Source of the DNA: Gillisia sp.
Lineage (GTDB): Bacteria > Bacteroidota > Bacteroidia > Flavobacteriales > Flavobacteriaceae
Assembly: GCA_024635655.1 (NCBI GenBank)
Contig: JAGXIL010000050.1
Location: forward strand, 1-64,000
Direction: 5' to 3'
DNA length: 64,000 nucleotides
Shown: one piece after another, positions 49,193 to 58,632 of the stretch
How the letters are laid out: every line of letters begins with the position of its first letter
Position numbering within the stretch: position 1 is the first letter of the stretch
Position numbers and translations under genes: made by a program
Notes under the pieces: generated by a model
Databases searched by the model: none
What the model was told of the DNA's origin: nothing
The model's input: the letters and a program-made list of their open reading frames with translations, nothing else

Positions 49193-50524
49193 TCACCCTT
49201 CAATTAAATTTCCGGGGTTATGCAAACTGCTTTCTTTGACCTGGATTCGGCTAAATAGGGTGATAAATAAAACAGAAAAGGCCACATACGCTATCGCTGC
49301 TGAATATTGGTTGTCAAAGCTAAGAGCAAAAATGAGTAGGATAGCCCAAAGTATAAATCCTCCTTTCCTGTAAGCATCTTTGGAATCCACAAAATATCTG
49401 ATTGCCAATAGAATGGTAACAGGAAATAATAAGGCAATAAAAACAAGTTTTATAGCTTCCTGCTCTACATTGTTGAAGTAACTGTACATATTACTGCCGA
49501 AGTAGGCTGAAAGGAACAGACATAGAAAAGCGAGAAATAAACAGGAGATTCGATAAGAAGGTGAAAAATACTTTGTCCTGTTAAAAATATACAAAGCAAG
49601 CAAGCAGATAAGAAAGGCAGTAGCACTTGGGAACCAATTATGCAATTCTCCATGTTCCCCTTCAACTTCGAGCAGTGTATTGTTGTTAAAGAGCAGGAAC
49701 ATAATTATTCCCAGTAGCGCAGAAAATATTCCAAGCCACACCAAAAGATTTTTTCTGTTCAAGGAAAATTTTACTTTTAAAGAAGGATTCAGGGGCTCTA
49801 CCTTTCCTTTATTTGAAGCATAGGCAACAAATAGAATTGTAGAAAAGAACATAAAGGTGGCTCCAAATATCTCAGATCCTTCCTCCAGGAGCAAATAAAA
49901 TGTAGGTCTTTTCCAGTTCGCCATATCAGTGGAGGCCTGCCATGATTGCATCTCAAAATATTCCTGGAAAGGGATGCTTATAAACAGAAGGATCCCGGCT
50001 ATAGCAAAAGCTACAGCCCAGGGAGCCCGTTTTATTTGTAGCACACAAAAATATAACATCAAAACAGCGACAATTCCAATAGGGATAGCTAGTAGAAATA
50101 CCCATCCCAAGGGGTAATCTCCTAACGGATTAAATGTACTGGAATCTCCCAGACGCTCATGCATTGATGACATTTCATCAAAGGAAAGGGTAGCGAAAAT
50201 AAAGAAGAACATGATCCATCCATACCTCCAAAACTTATCACGCCCTCTGGAATACATCTTCTTTTGGGTGATAAAACAAATGGCACACATTATGGCGACA
50301 GCTAAAAATAGCATAGATGAATACCAGGTGGCGATTGTGTTTTCAGTAGCAAGTGAAAATTCCTTTAAAATATGTTTTATTGCAGAAGCTTCTTCCCAGC
50401 TTCCGGTTAAAAGTTCGTAATAATAAAAATGAAAGGCCCAGGTACCAAGAAGCATTACGATGTTTAAAGTAATAATAGCTGTAAGAATTTTGTAGATATG
50501 GTGAGGGAGGAGGCGTATCTTCAT
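49193..50524 (-). CDS. hypothetical polytopic membrane protein
   Basis: 443 residues with about eleven to twelve hydrophobic helices spread over the whole chain. A charged loop near residue 110-125 (LSFDEMSSMHERLGDS) carries Asp, Glu and His residues in conserved-looking positions. I know no named family. Stand-alone on the minus strand, its stop lies about 100 bp from the previous gene. Confidence 0.72.
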   Translation of the reverse strand: MKIRLLPHHIYKILTAIITLNIVMLLGTWAFHFYYYELLTGSWEEASAIKHILKEFSLATENTIATWYSSMLFLAVAIMCAICFITQKKMYSRGRDKFWRYGWIMFFFIFATLSFDEMSSMHERLGDSSTFNPLGDYPLGWVFLLAIPIGIVAVLMLYFCVLQIKRAPWAVAFAIAGILLFISIPFQEYFEMQSWQASTDMANWKRPTFYLLLEEGSEIFGATFMFFSTILFVAYASNKGKVEPLNPSLKVKFSLNRKNLLVWLGIFSALLGIIMFLLFNNNTLLEVEGEHGELHNWFPSATAFLICLLALYIFNRTKYFSPSYRISCLFLAFLCLFLSAYFGSNMYSYFNNVEQEAIKLVFIALLFPVTILLAIRYFVDSKDAYRKGGFILWAILLIFALSFDNQYSAAIAYVAFSVLFITLFSRIQVKESSLHNPGNLIEG

Positions 50525-50998
50525 TGTATATCCTGTTTTACCCCGAAGGTTTAATAGATAAATTTTAAATTTCTGAGGGGATTTTTTCAGGATTCTGAAG
50601 TATGTAAGAAAACAAATTGCGCAAGAGCCGGGTATTAGGGAAAACCATTCTTTTCACCGGAAGCAGCCGGGATGGGAGAGGGGGTGTAACTTTTGTTATT
50701 GGGATAGCGATTATCGCTTAAAAAATGAATTTTTTAAATACAGTTAAAAATGAGTGTCAACGCTATTAGATAGGTGTTAAAGCAGAAACCAATAAGGTAA
50801 AGGACCTTTAATCAAAAATGATCAAATCAGCCAATGCTATTTCACAGCATCAGGTAGCTGTGGACCGGTGAATAGGGCTTGGGAATATAGTCATATTTTG
50901 ATATGATTGGAGACCGCCGGTCTGGGGATCGAACGACCATAAGAAACATTCCTGAGGAGCCGTCATATTTTGTTCGGGCTAAGAGATCCTGCTACCAG
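50525..50998. other. 474-bp intergenic region with direct repeat
   Basis: GTCATATTTTG occurs at about 50889 and again at about 50962, and AGACCGCCGGTCT (palindrome) lies between them near 50910. A 37-codon open stretch at 50608-50721 reads KTILFTGSSRDGRGG, weakly like the SDR nucleotide loop, but has no start. Nothing is called as a gene. Confidence 0.4.
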
Positions 50999-51217
50999 CT
51001 ATCCCTGGTTTTTTATCTCCTCCAGGATATCCTGCACATTTTTCTCTGTTTTATAAAGTTTATCTTTGCAGATCTTCAACAATTCTGAAGCTCGTAATAT
51101 TTTTGCGTCAAGTTCATCTATGGAAATATCAGAATTTTCCATTTCATTCACGATCTCCTGAAGTTCATTATGAGCATCGGTATAACTTATTTCTTCCCTT
51201 ATTTTTTCTTCACTCAT
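50999..51217 (-). CDS. xseB: exodeoxyribonuclease VII small subunit
   Basis: 72 residues, length usual for XseB. A two-helix coiled coil with the family pattern YTDAHNELQEIVNEMENSDISIDELDAKILRASELLKICKDKL. It overlaps the stop of xseA by 4 bp (ATGA) and is translated together with it. The enzyme degrades single-stranded DNA to oligonucleotides in mismatch and other repair; several copies of this subunit bind one XseA. Confidence 0.92.
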   Translation of the reverse strand: MSEEKIREEISYTDAHNELQEIVNEMENSDISIDELDAKILRASELLKICKDKLYKTEKNVQDILEEIKNQG

Positions 51218-52539
51218 TGTTTAATTTCTTTATTTGTTGTTTCTATGCGACTCAAGACGCTGCCTGAATATAGCTGCGTTTCCATAAGCACATTTTTCTC
51301 TAACTGACGGGTTGTTCTTATCACTATACCTTTTTGCCGTACTATACTAAAACCTCTTTTTAGAATGTTCTGTGGAGACAGCATTCGAATTTTTTCTTCG
51401 GAAAACTGTAGAGAAGCCTTTGATTCTTCTATAGATTTATTAAAACCGGAGAGCAGTAAGTGTTCCGTTTGGCCCAGAGATTTATGTTGCTCCTGTATAT
51501 TTTGTAAAGCAAGATTCTCTAGTTGAAAAACGATCTGCTTCAAATGCGCACGGGAATTATTCATGGCATTGGCGGTAAGCGAATTAAATAGACGTGCTGT
51601 TTCTTTTAGATTTGTTTTTTGAGCTTTGAACATCCAATTTGCTTCATTGGCAATTTTCCTGGTATTCTCCTTTAAAGGCACTGCAAAATCATGAAATTTT
51701 TGGAGCAGGAATTCTGCTATTTTGGTGGGGGTAATAAAGGTTTCATAACTCACAAGCTCGCTTACCGTCTCATTTGTAGAATGGCCTATCCCTGTTAAAA
51801 CGGGAATGGGGAAAGTGGCTATTTTCTCTGCCAGCCTGTAATTGTCAAAACAGCTCAGGCCTATTTCGCCACCTCCTCCACGAATAATGGCAATCGCATC
51901 AAAAACCTTTTCATGTAAACGAATTTTCTCCAGTTGCTCACAAATGGTACTCACCGCACGTTCTCCCTGTAAAATTGCCGGAAATAGTAAAAAGTGAAAT
52001 TGGAATCCCCAGGGATTCTTTTTAATTACATCCATAAAATCTCCATAGCCTTTACTGGTCTCCACAGAAATTATTGCAATAGTTTTTGGAAGAATGGCAA
52101 GTGGGGTTTGTTTATTTGCATTAAATATATTATTTGCTTTCAGTCTTTCTATAGTTTCCGCTTTTTCCCTGGCGAGTTCTCCCAGAGTGTATTCAGGATC
52201 TATGTCTGTAATATTCAGGGCTAGACCGTGTAGGGGATGATAAGTAACAGATCCCTGGATCACTACGGTCATATCATCTTTTAGTTCTTCTTTAAGTACT
52301 GCTTTAAATTTGTTGTTGATGGTTTCAAAATGTCCTCCCCATATATTGCCGCGAAGCTCTGCGATCACTTTTCCGTTCTTTTTTTCCACCAGCGTAGGGT
52401 AGCAGTGGCCACTTTTAGGATAATAATTCAGCTTTACAATTTCTGCTTTAATCCAAACAATCTTATTGCAATGTGCATTGATCACATTTTGAATTGATTG
52501 CGTCAAATTAGATAAAGTATAAATCTTCTTTTCAGGCAT
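51214..52539 (-). CDS. xseA: exodeoxyribonuclease VII large subunit
   Basis: 441 residues, typical length. N-terminal OB fold (about 1-110, TLSNLTQSIQNVI and WIKAEIVKLNYY), then the nuclease core with AILPKTIAIISVETSKGYGDF, IIRGGGGEIGLSCFDNYRLAEKIA and PVLTGIGHSTNETV, and the C-terminal coiled-coil and ...NILKRGFSIVRQKG end. Forms ExoVII with XseB. Operon of two genes. Confidence 0.93.
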   Translation of the reverse strand: MPEKKIYTLSNLTQSIQNVINAHCNKIVWIKAEIVKLNYYPKSGHCYPTLVEKKNGKVIAELRGNIWGGHFETINNKFKAVLKEELKDDMTVVIQGSVTYHPLHGLALNITDIDPEYTLGELAREKAETIERLKANNIFNANKQTPLAILPKTIAIISVETSKGYGDFMDVIKKNPWGFQFHFLLFPAILQGERAVSTICEQLEKIRLHEKVFDAIAIIRGGGGEIGLSCFDNYRLAEKIATFPIPVLTGIGHSTNETVSELVSYETFITPTKIAEFLLQKFHDFAVPLKENTRKIANEANWMFKAQKTNLKETARLFNSLTANAMNNSRAHLKQIVFQLENLALQNIQEQHKSLGQTEHLLLSGFNKSIEESKASLQFSEEKIRMLSPQNILKRGFSIVRQKGIVIRTTRQLEKNVLMETQLYSGSVLSRIETTNKEIKQ

Positions 52540-52770
52540 GGGCGCAGCTTTCTGTTTGCATAAGTTAAAGGTATTGAAATAAAGAGAATAGGAGGTAGTG
52601 CTGTTATTAGAAAATCCTCTACTACCTGTTTAAAGGGGTTGGGATTGTGCATAATAATATTTCGGTATGATTCTATTCTTGTTTGCTATTATTTTTAATA
52701 TTAAACTGTGTAGAGATCAATACATTGCTTAACTTAAGGTATAAATAAGACTATTTTTAAGATTAGAAAA

Positions 52771-53214
52771 ATGATAATTGGAGAAATTATTGGGATTTTA
52801 ATTCTTGCCCTGGTCATAGGAGCAATTTTTTTCTATGGGTTTGGTCGGCGCGACCCCTGGGGTGCTTTTTGGGTTTTTCTTTTAATACTTTTCCTTGCGG
52901 GGATGGCCGGAAGATATTGGGTCACTGCTGCAGGCCCGGTAATTTGGGGTTATGCATGGTTACCCCTCATCTTCTGGATCTTTATGATCGCGCTTCTCAT
53001 AGGAATTGCTACTCCGGTTCAGGATGAGCGTATAGATGCTCCCAGGGACCGGGAGCGAATCATTTCCAGTAGCGATGAACAACGTGCAGAACGCGATGCC
53101 CCTTCAGAACAAGAAGCGGAGGCTGCCGGGGCAGCTGCGGCATTTGGTATCTTCTTTTGGTTTATCCTGTTGATGTTGATTATTGCGATCCTGGCAGGTT
53201 TTCTTATACTTTAA
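52771..53214 (+). CDS. small three-helix membrane protein, paralogue B
   Basis: 147 residues. Shares FFYGFGRRDPWGAFWVFLLI and LFLAGMAGRYW with the protein at 48683 and the same four-segment plan, ending FGIFFWFILLMLIIAILAGFLIL. The charged linker differs (rich in Asp, Glu, Arg: RDRERIISSSDEQRAERDAP). The pair brackets the xseAB/membrane protein block, which suggests a duplication. Function unknown. Confidence 0.72.
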   Translation: MIIGEIIGILILALVIGAIFFYGFGRRDPWGAFWVFLLILFLAGMAGRYWVTAAGPVIWGYAWLPLIFWIFMIALLIGIATPVQDERIDAPRDRERIISSSDEQRAERDAPSEQEAEAAGAAAAFGIFFWFILLMLIIAILAGFLIL

Positions 53215-53313
53215 TATATAATGCTAATTAAGTTGTTACCTGCAGATTCAATTTAGGATTATGCTAACCTTTTAAATATGGTCATCACCAAATTTTCCGG
53301 TTTATTTCCTCGT

Positions 53314-53688
53314 TTAATGAAAGAAATCTTCTTTGAAGGTTACAAATAAAATGATTAGGAACATGAGAGCCAGTGCAAAGGTTGCCTGGATTTGTGATTT
53401 TTTGACCTCGTGTTTTTTAGCGGAGTAATCAGAAAAGAAAAGTTCAGATTTTTTCATCTCAATATACTTGTAGGCACCCATTTGTCTTGCATAGGTTCCC
53501 TTAGTAGTAATAATGTACTTATTATTGGGAAGCCTTTTAATTAAATCGAATGTCTCAAGTTCCTCCAGGGTTTCAATCCGAAAGGAATCCTGGGGTATAG
53601 AATTCTCTCTATTTTCTTTAATAAACAGCAATGCCATATCTACTTCCTTAATAGCAAAGCGGGTATTTTCAGGATAATCGTAGTTCAT
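53314..53688 (-). CDS. hypothetical small protein with C-terminal anchor
   Basis: 124 residues. Residues 1-60 look like a small winged-helix-like fold (LEELETFDLIKRLPNNKYIIT TKG), then a basic linker (SAKKHEVKKSQIQ) and one C-terminal membrane helix (about 103-120). Tail-anchored with the bulk in the cytoplasm. No family recognised. No operon partners. Confidence 0.65.
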   Translation of the reverse strand: MNYDYPENTRFAIKEVDMALLFIKENRENSIPQDSFRIETLEELETFDLIKRLPNNKYIITTKGTYARQMGAYKYIEMKKSELFFSDYSAKKHEVKKSQIQATFALALMFLIILFVTFKEDFFH

Positions 53689-54139
53689 AATGGGGGGCTA
53701 TTGAAAAAATAAAAATAGCACATTTGTAAGATTAATTTTATTAAAAATTCCTTAAAATTTATAAAAAGTGTTTTTTGTCCTCTTTATTGATCATTTAACG
53801 ATTTTTTTCAGAAATGGAATTCAGAGATTACAAATTATTGCAAAATAATAGGATGAGCTCCTATGCTTTTTCTGTACTACCTTAAAAATTTTTTCCGCAG
53901 AGCCTTCCGGGATTTTGATCTTCCATAATGTACTATTTTGAAGGAAATATGGGAGAAAACCGGTGTCGTTAATTAAATTTTTGAAGAGGTTTTTAATGAA
54001 AAGGAAGTATTTAGGAAACTAAGTAATGCTTCACCTTTTTATGCCTGTAAATATCTGGGATTAAAAAAAAGGAACAAAAGGTAACATTTGTTAAACCTTT
54101 TATTCCCTGACTTTTTTAAATTGAAAAGCAAATTCCTTT
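53689..54139. other. intergenic region with a decayed open frame
   Basis: 35 codons at 53977-54084 (ending FYACKYLGLKKRNKR and a stop) read like a protein end without any start. Not called. The hairpin at 54076-54101 terminates the fasciclin gene from the other side. Confidence 0.35.
54076..54101 (-). terminator. terminator of the fasciclin gene
   Basis: Hairpin of AAAAGGT-AACA (54076-54086) with TGTT-A-AACCTTTT (54089-54101), with one bulge; on the minus strand it is followed by TTTTGTTCCTTTTTTTT. It lies about 40 bp after the stop codon at 54140. Confidence 0.65.
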
Positions 54140-54692
54140 CTAAGGCATTCGGTTCACATCATCTATCGGGCGAATAACCCCGTTAATTACATGCATCATC
54201 CCGTCAGATGTTTTTATATCAGGTCTGATGATTGAAGCCCCACCTATTGTCACATTAGTGTTCCCCATATCCGCTGAAATCTGTATTTGTTTGTCTCCCT
54301 CGACTTCTATTACCTGGTTGTCTTCTAACTGAGTAGAAAAAACTTCATTGGGAATAAAATGCCATTTTATAAATTCTTGTAGTTCCGCCCGGTTCTGGGG
54401 ATCAGAAAGTTCTTCGAATCGCGAAACATCCAGATCGCCAAAAGCCTCATTGGTAGGAACGAAAATAGTAAATCCATCAGCATATGTTAGAGAAGTCTCC
54501 AGCCCTGATAGTTCTACCAGCTGCAAAAATAGAAATATTTTCATCCATTCTCAACAAAGCCATGGCATCGTACATTTGAGGATCCTGAACGTTCCCCAAA
54601 ATCTGGTTATCGTTTAATTGTCCCGAACCTCCGCAGCTGAAAAGGAATAAACCTGCTATTCCTAGAAATAGCGAAAAAATTTTAGTATTCAT
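54140..54692 (-). pseudogene. fasciclin-domain lipoprotein, frameshifted
   Basis: Frame one (from 54692) gives a lipobox LFLFSC and continues MYDAMALLRMDENISIF; then at the run of five T (54525-54529 on the plus strand) the frame changes and the other frame continues LQLVELSGLETSLTYADGFTIFVPTNEAFGDLD to a normal FAS1 end (HVINGVIRPID). With four T instead of five the product is 183 residues and complete. Fasciclin domains mediate adhesion or anchoring. Either a true inactivating indel or a sequencing slip. Confidence 0.8.
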
Positions 54693-54943
54693 AATAGTTT
54701 AATTTAAAATGGTTAATATTAATTCTCTTCTACCTAATTTAAGATTATATTAAAACGAATGAAAACCTAAGATTCTTTTTAGGTGATATTTAACTATAAC
54801 CATCTTTATATTAACACTTTACCATTCGTGTTTGCTTTTTAAACTATATTTCAGAAACTCAAATTGATTTAGGTTATTTTATATAAAAACTAATTTATCT
54901 CGTGTAAATTATTACTGAACAACGGAATTGGAGAGATAGTAGA
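54693..54943. other. AT-rich intergenic stretch, no gene
   Basis: No open frame of interest. It holds the promoter of the fasciclin gene, not resolved by eye. Confidence 0.3.
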
Positions 54944-54991
54944 AAGCAAAAGGCTGAATTTGCGGGAAACGAATTTTAGTTAATTCAGCCT
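54944..54991 (-). terminator. terminator of the acyltransferase gene
   Basis: 10-bp perfect stem AGGCTGAATT (54951-54960) with AATTCAGCCT (54982-54991); on the minus strand followed by TTTTGCTTTC. It lies 7 bp after the stop codon of the gene ending at 54998. Confidence 0.8.
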
Positions 54992-54997
54992 CACTTG

Positions 54998-56101
54998 TCA
55001 AACGTCAACTTGCTGTAAAACCCTTTTTGCTTCTGTTTTTTTTCTGTATTTATTCCTGATATAGCGATTGGCCGGAATTTCGATATATAAGTAGGAGAAA
55101 TAGCTTATCACCAGGGTTACCACCAAAATAATCCCTATGAGAACATACATACTTGAAGTGAATTCAAGCCTGAAGTTTAAAGCTCGCACATACCGCATAA
55201 TTAAAACATGAAACATATAAAAACTAAAACTTATTTCTCCCAGTAGTATAAAGAATTGCCAGGATAGTATTCGGGAGATGAAACCCGCCTGGTAGGAGAA
55301 GACCAGGATGATAAGGCTCATAGGAAGCCAGTAATAAGAGGAGCCGCGATACCCGCCGTATATTTCCTGATGAAAGAAAAAGAACAGAATAAAAATTAAT
55401 ATCACCACAACTTCCAGGCTACCTGCCGTAAATTTATTTTCGAACCACCTTTGAATGATCTTAATTTCGTAAATTTTAAATAGTAAAATTCCGATAATAA
55501 AATCAGAAATTCTTATAAAGGGACTTATACCAAAAATGGCCACCATTAGGTCCTGAGGACAAAAATAGATGCCAACAGGAACTAAAATTAAAAAAAGGAA
55601 ACTTAAATAGATAGCCTTTTTAGATCGGTATAAAGCCAAAATAATTACCGGGAACATCAAATAATAAAACATTTCGTTCGAGATGCTCCAGGAGACTGGA
55701 TTGAACCCAAAAAATACTTGTTTGAAGGGAATAAAACTTTGTAGCAGGAAAATATTGCTCAACAAACTTCCGGTTTCGGCTATAGGAGATTTTATAAACT
55801 CGGAAATTACCAGGGGTACAGCAAAAATAAGTGTTACTAAGTGCAGCGGATATATACGTCCCACCCTCGCCACATAAAATTCTTTTACAGAGACTTTATT
55901 TTTTTCTATTTTATTCTTATAATTTAAGGAAAGAATGAACCCACTCAGGATAAAAAAAAAGCTTACCCCAACGTTACCCTGGCTTAAAACATTATCATAG
56001 AGCAAGTTGAAAGAAATATAATTGGCAGGTATCCAGTTTAAGTGACTAAGAAATACAAATAATGCAAAAACAAAACGCAGTGAGGTTAACGGCTTTAGCA
56101 T
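54998..56101 (-). CDS. acyltransferase family 3 (OafA/YrhL-like) membrane protein
   Basis: 367 residues with about ten helices. The family signature is seen early: FVFALFVFLSHLNW (His20 in the first helix) and the ARVGRIYPLHLVT motif (about 80-92) with conserved Arg residues; FIVSWSISNEMFYYLMFPVI carries the SxExxFY pattern. It acylates sugars of a surface polysaccharide or lipid. Stand-alone gene, so the substrate is unknown. Confidence 0.9.
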   Translation of the reverse strand: MLKPLTSLRFVFALFVFLSHLNWIPANYISFNLLYDNVLSQGNVGVSFFFILSGFILSLNYKNKIEKNKVSVKEFYVARVGRIYPLHLVTLIFAVPLVISEFIKSPIAETGSLLSNIFLLQSFIPFKQVFFGFNPVSWSISNEMFYYLMFPVIILALYRSKKAIYLSFLFLILVPVGIYFCPQDLMVAIFGISPFIRISDFIIGILLFKIYEIKIIQRWFENKFTAGSLEVVVILIFILFFFFHQEIYGGYRGSSYYWLPMSLIILVFSYQAGFISRILSWQFFILLGEISFSFYMFHVLIMRYVRALNFRLEFTSSMYVLIGIILVVTLVISYFSYLYIEIPANRYIRNKYRKKTEAKRVLQQVDV

Positions 56102-56658
56102 TTACAGTTGTTTTTTCTTTAATTACAAGACAGGAACAGATAGAGTGATACACCAAAAAATATCATCTATATAAGATTTACAGGAGTATGGGTGTAGGGA
56201 AGAGTATACTTCAGATGTAAATCCGGAGCAAAAATAAAAAATTTAAGATAATTCACAATTTTTGTGTGAATATTTTAAATGATTAGTAATAATATAAGTT
56301 GATATTTCTGCAAACGTGACTATGGGTTATAATAGGAGTTTAAAAGTTAGGAATGCAATTGCAGATGTTGCCTTTGTTCTCCCTGCAAACAAGTTCAGTT
56401 TATTGCCTTCTCTACTAAAATGGGGGAAAACCCCTAAAGAAGTAAATTCCAAAACTTCCTAAATTAATACAGATATTAATTGATTATTGGGATGGATGTG
56501 ACAACAATTCCGATCCTAATTGGAAAAATGATTTTCACCCTTAGCCGGGAAACCAATTTCTTTGGCTAATGAACCTGGGTGAAATTAATATAAGCCCTTT
56601 CCGCCTTGGGATTTATACTCTTCCCTGGCAGTCAACAAACATTTTAAATTTTACCAAT
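56102..56658. other. 557-bp intergenic region
   Basis: A 46-codon frame at 56322-56462 has an ATG but no family match and no neighbour support, so is not called. AATGGGGG-aaa-ACCCC near 56421-56435 is a small hairpin without T run. Nothing else recognised. Confidence 0.3.
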
Positions 56659-56808
56659 ATGAAAGGATTTAATGTATTACTTGATAATTACAGGACGGCG
56701 ACCGAAGGTTTAGGTACAGTGGGAAAGGTTATAGTTACCATAGTAGTTGCTTTCATTATGGTGGCAATTATATTTGCACTTACAGGAGTTATATTAGATA
56801 CTATATAA
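56659..56808 (+). CDS. 49-residue single-helix membrane protein
   Basis: From the ATG at 56659 the product is MKGFNVLLDNYRTATEGLG followed by one hydrophobic helix IVVAFIMVAIIFALTGVIL. An A-rich leader precedes it. Small membrane proteins of this type are often missed; the reading is plausible but no homologue is known to me. Confidence 0.4.
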   Translation: MKGFNVLLDNYRTATEGLGTVGKVIVTIVVAFIMVAIIFALTGVILDTI

Positions 56809-56934
56809 ATTCCAACCTCTCCAAAGGAACCTGGATCAAATCTCAAAACTCTTCTGAAGCTTTGGGACCAGATTTTAATTAGTTAAACCATACAAGAACC
56901 CACCGATAACAGAAAAACTCACGATCGCCAATCT

Positions 56935-58251
56935 TTATTTCCCCAGCCTGTGTATTAATACCGCCGCCCTTTGGGTAAGAGGAATAAATGTTTCGAGGTT
57001 CACAGTTTCTCCCGGGGAATGTGCCCCTCCACCCATTGCGCCAAGCCCGTCCAGACCATCAACATATTGAGCAATAAAGGAAATGTCTGCTGCGCCGCGG
57101 CTTCCCGGGTCGTATGCTTTTACTTCGCCAAAATCCAGATCGCGGCTTACACGATCGAGGGTATCCAGTAATGCCATATTTCCGGGAGTAGGTTGCATGG
57201 CCGGATAAGAATCTGAAAAACTAATCTCTGCAGAGGTTTGAGGCAGGTTATTTTCTACGATGTTTCGCATTTTTCGGCGTGCATTTTCTTTTTGTTCTTC
57301 AGAAATAAATCTTAAACCTCCGTAAACAACAAGTTCACCGGCTACTACATTGGTTTTACCGAAGGCGGTACCTTTAGATTGTGACGCATCATAATCTACT
57401 TTAGTGCCTCCCAGGATCACCCCCGGATTAAAGCTAAGCAGCTCTTCTCCTTTTACATCATTATAAAATGAATTAAGGATTCGGGCACCTTCAAATACCG
57501 CCCCGGCCCCTGTATTTTCACTAAAGATCCCCGAAGAATGAGCTTGCTTTCCGGTGACTTTGAGGTTCCAGCCGCTGGAACCCCGTCTGGCAACGGTAGC
57601 GTAATCCATTCCGGAAGCTGTTTCAAATCCAAGGGCGATATCGCTTTTCTTTCCGGCTTCCACAAGATCGTGCCGACTTACACTTAGCGGCTGCCCGGGT
57701 TTTTCTTCGTCTCCGGTAAAAGCCACAATTATATTTTTTCCCTCAAGTGTCCCCGCATATTGCATAGCTTTGAGAGCATACAAGATCATCACATTTCCGG
57801 CTTTCATGTCGTTTGCACCGGGGCCTTTAGCCATCTTTCCCTTGCGGGTAAAGGACTGGAATTCGTGATCTTCTTCAAAAACCGTATCCAGATGCCCGAT
57901 CAACAGAATGGTCTTTCCGTTTCCGCCTTTGATCTCGGCAAAAAGATGCCCTGCACGTTGCAAACTATCGGGCATTGAAATCCACCGGGTTTCGAAACCC
58001 AGCGCATCCAGTTCCTGTTTCAGGTGCATACCCACCTCTTTTACTCCCTCATGGTTCATAGTACCGCTGTTGATATTTACAGACTTTTCAAGGAAATCTA
58101 TTTGTTCCTGTTCGTGTTCCTGCAGGTAATCGATCATCTTTTGTTCCTCAGGGGAGATCTCCTGGGCCTGCAGGTTTAGAGTGATCACTGCCAGTAATAA
58201 ATAGTAAACTAATTTCATAAAGGTTTTTTTATTGGTCATTGATTTTATCAT
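56935..58251 (-). CDS. M20-family zinc peptidase, glutamate carboxypeptidase-like
   Basis: 438 residues with a signal peptide ending LNLQAQ (starts at 58251 or at one of two in-frame ATG codons 12 or 36 bp further). Zinc site residues: His in LIGHLDTVFEEDHE, Asp in KGPGANDMKAGN, Glu-Glu in FTGDEEKPG, Glu-containing GFETASG and the last His in MGGGAHSPGETVN. Cleaves C-terminal residues of small peptides or folate-like substrates. Exported. Stand-alone. Confidence 0.9.
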   Translation of the reverse strand: MIKSMTNKKTFMKLVYYLLLAVITLNLQAQEISPEEQKMIDYLQEHEQEQIDFLEKSVNINSGTMNHEGVKEVGMHLKQELDALGFETRWISMPDSLQRAGHLFAEIKGGNGKTILLIGHLDTVFEEDHEFQSFTRKGKMAKGPGANDMKAGNVMILYALKAMQYAGTLEGKNIIVAFTGDEEKPGQPLSVSRHDLVEAGKKSDIALGFETASGMDYATVARRGSSGWNLKVTGKQAHSSGIFSENTGAGAVFEGARILNSFYNDVKGEELLSFNPGVILGGTKVDYDASQSKGTAFGKTNVVAGELVVYGGLRFISEEQKENARRKMRNIVENNLPQTSAEISFSDSYPAMQPTPGNMALLDTLDRVSRDLDFGEVKAYDPGSRGAADISFIAQYVDGLDGLGAMGGGAHSPGETVNLETFIPLTQRAAVLIHRLGK

Positions 58252-58632
58252 TAAGAAAGCTAATCTATTTATTTCAGATCTTTTTTAGATAGCCACGAAT
58301 CCACGAATATTCTTTTAATTTCTTTTAAATGTACTTAATTTTTTTCCGGTTAAACCTTATCAGGTTTTTTAAAAAACCCTCTAATACCGTGGGTCGGTTT
58401 CTTTTATTATAAATCTATTTCATTATAAAAAGGAGTGTTTACGGAGAATGAGATAGGAGCCAAATGAGCCTTTAATATTGTGGTTGCTGATAAAGCCTAA
58501 TATGTTCCTCCACTTTACTTAAGATGAGAATTCCAGTAAAAAATACCACATATTAAATTTTGAAATTTTATCTAAATATGATTTCCGCTTCGTAAATTAA
58601 TGCTGGATTTCGAATAAATTCTGTTATGGATC
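58252..58632. other. intergenic region with a small hairpin
   Basis: AACCT-TATC-AGGTT followed by six T (about 58354-58373) is a terminator-like hairpin on the plus strand, but no plus-strand gene ends there. CCACGAATCCACGAAT (58293-58308) is a typical dispersed simple repeat. No gene seen. Confidence 0.4.

Noticed and set aside
50608-50721. 37-codon stretch with KTILFTGSSRDGRGG
   Set aside because: The likeness to an SDR nucleotide loop needs an extra residue in TGxxxGxG and there is no start codon; too weak to call a pseudogene.
50910-50945. Possible tRNA T-arm-like sequence (complement reads GTTCGATCCC)
   Set aside because: The stem bases around the loop do not pair and no acceptor stem or anticodon arm is found.
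53977-54084. 35-codon frame ending FYACKYLGLKKRNKR
   Set aside because: Protein-like ending without start or family; may be chance.
56322-56462. 46-codon frame with ATG
   Set aside because: No family, no promoter, no conserved neighbour seen.
58354-58373. Terminator-like hairpin AACCT-TATC-AGGTT with T run
   Set aside because: No plus-strand gene ends nearby, so not called as a terminator feature.
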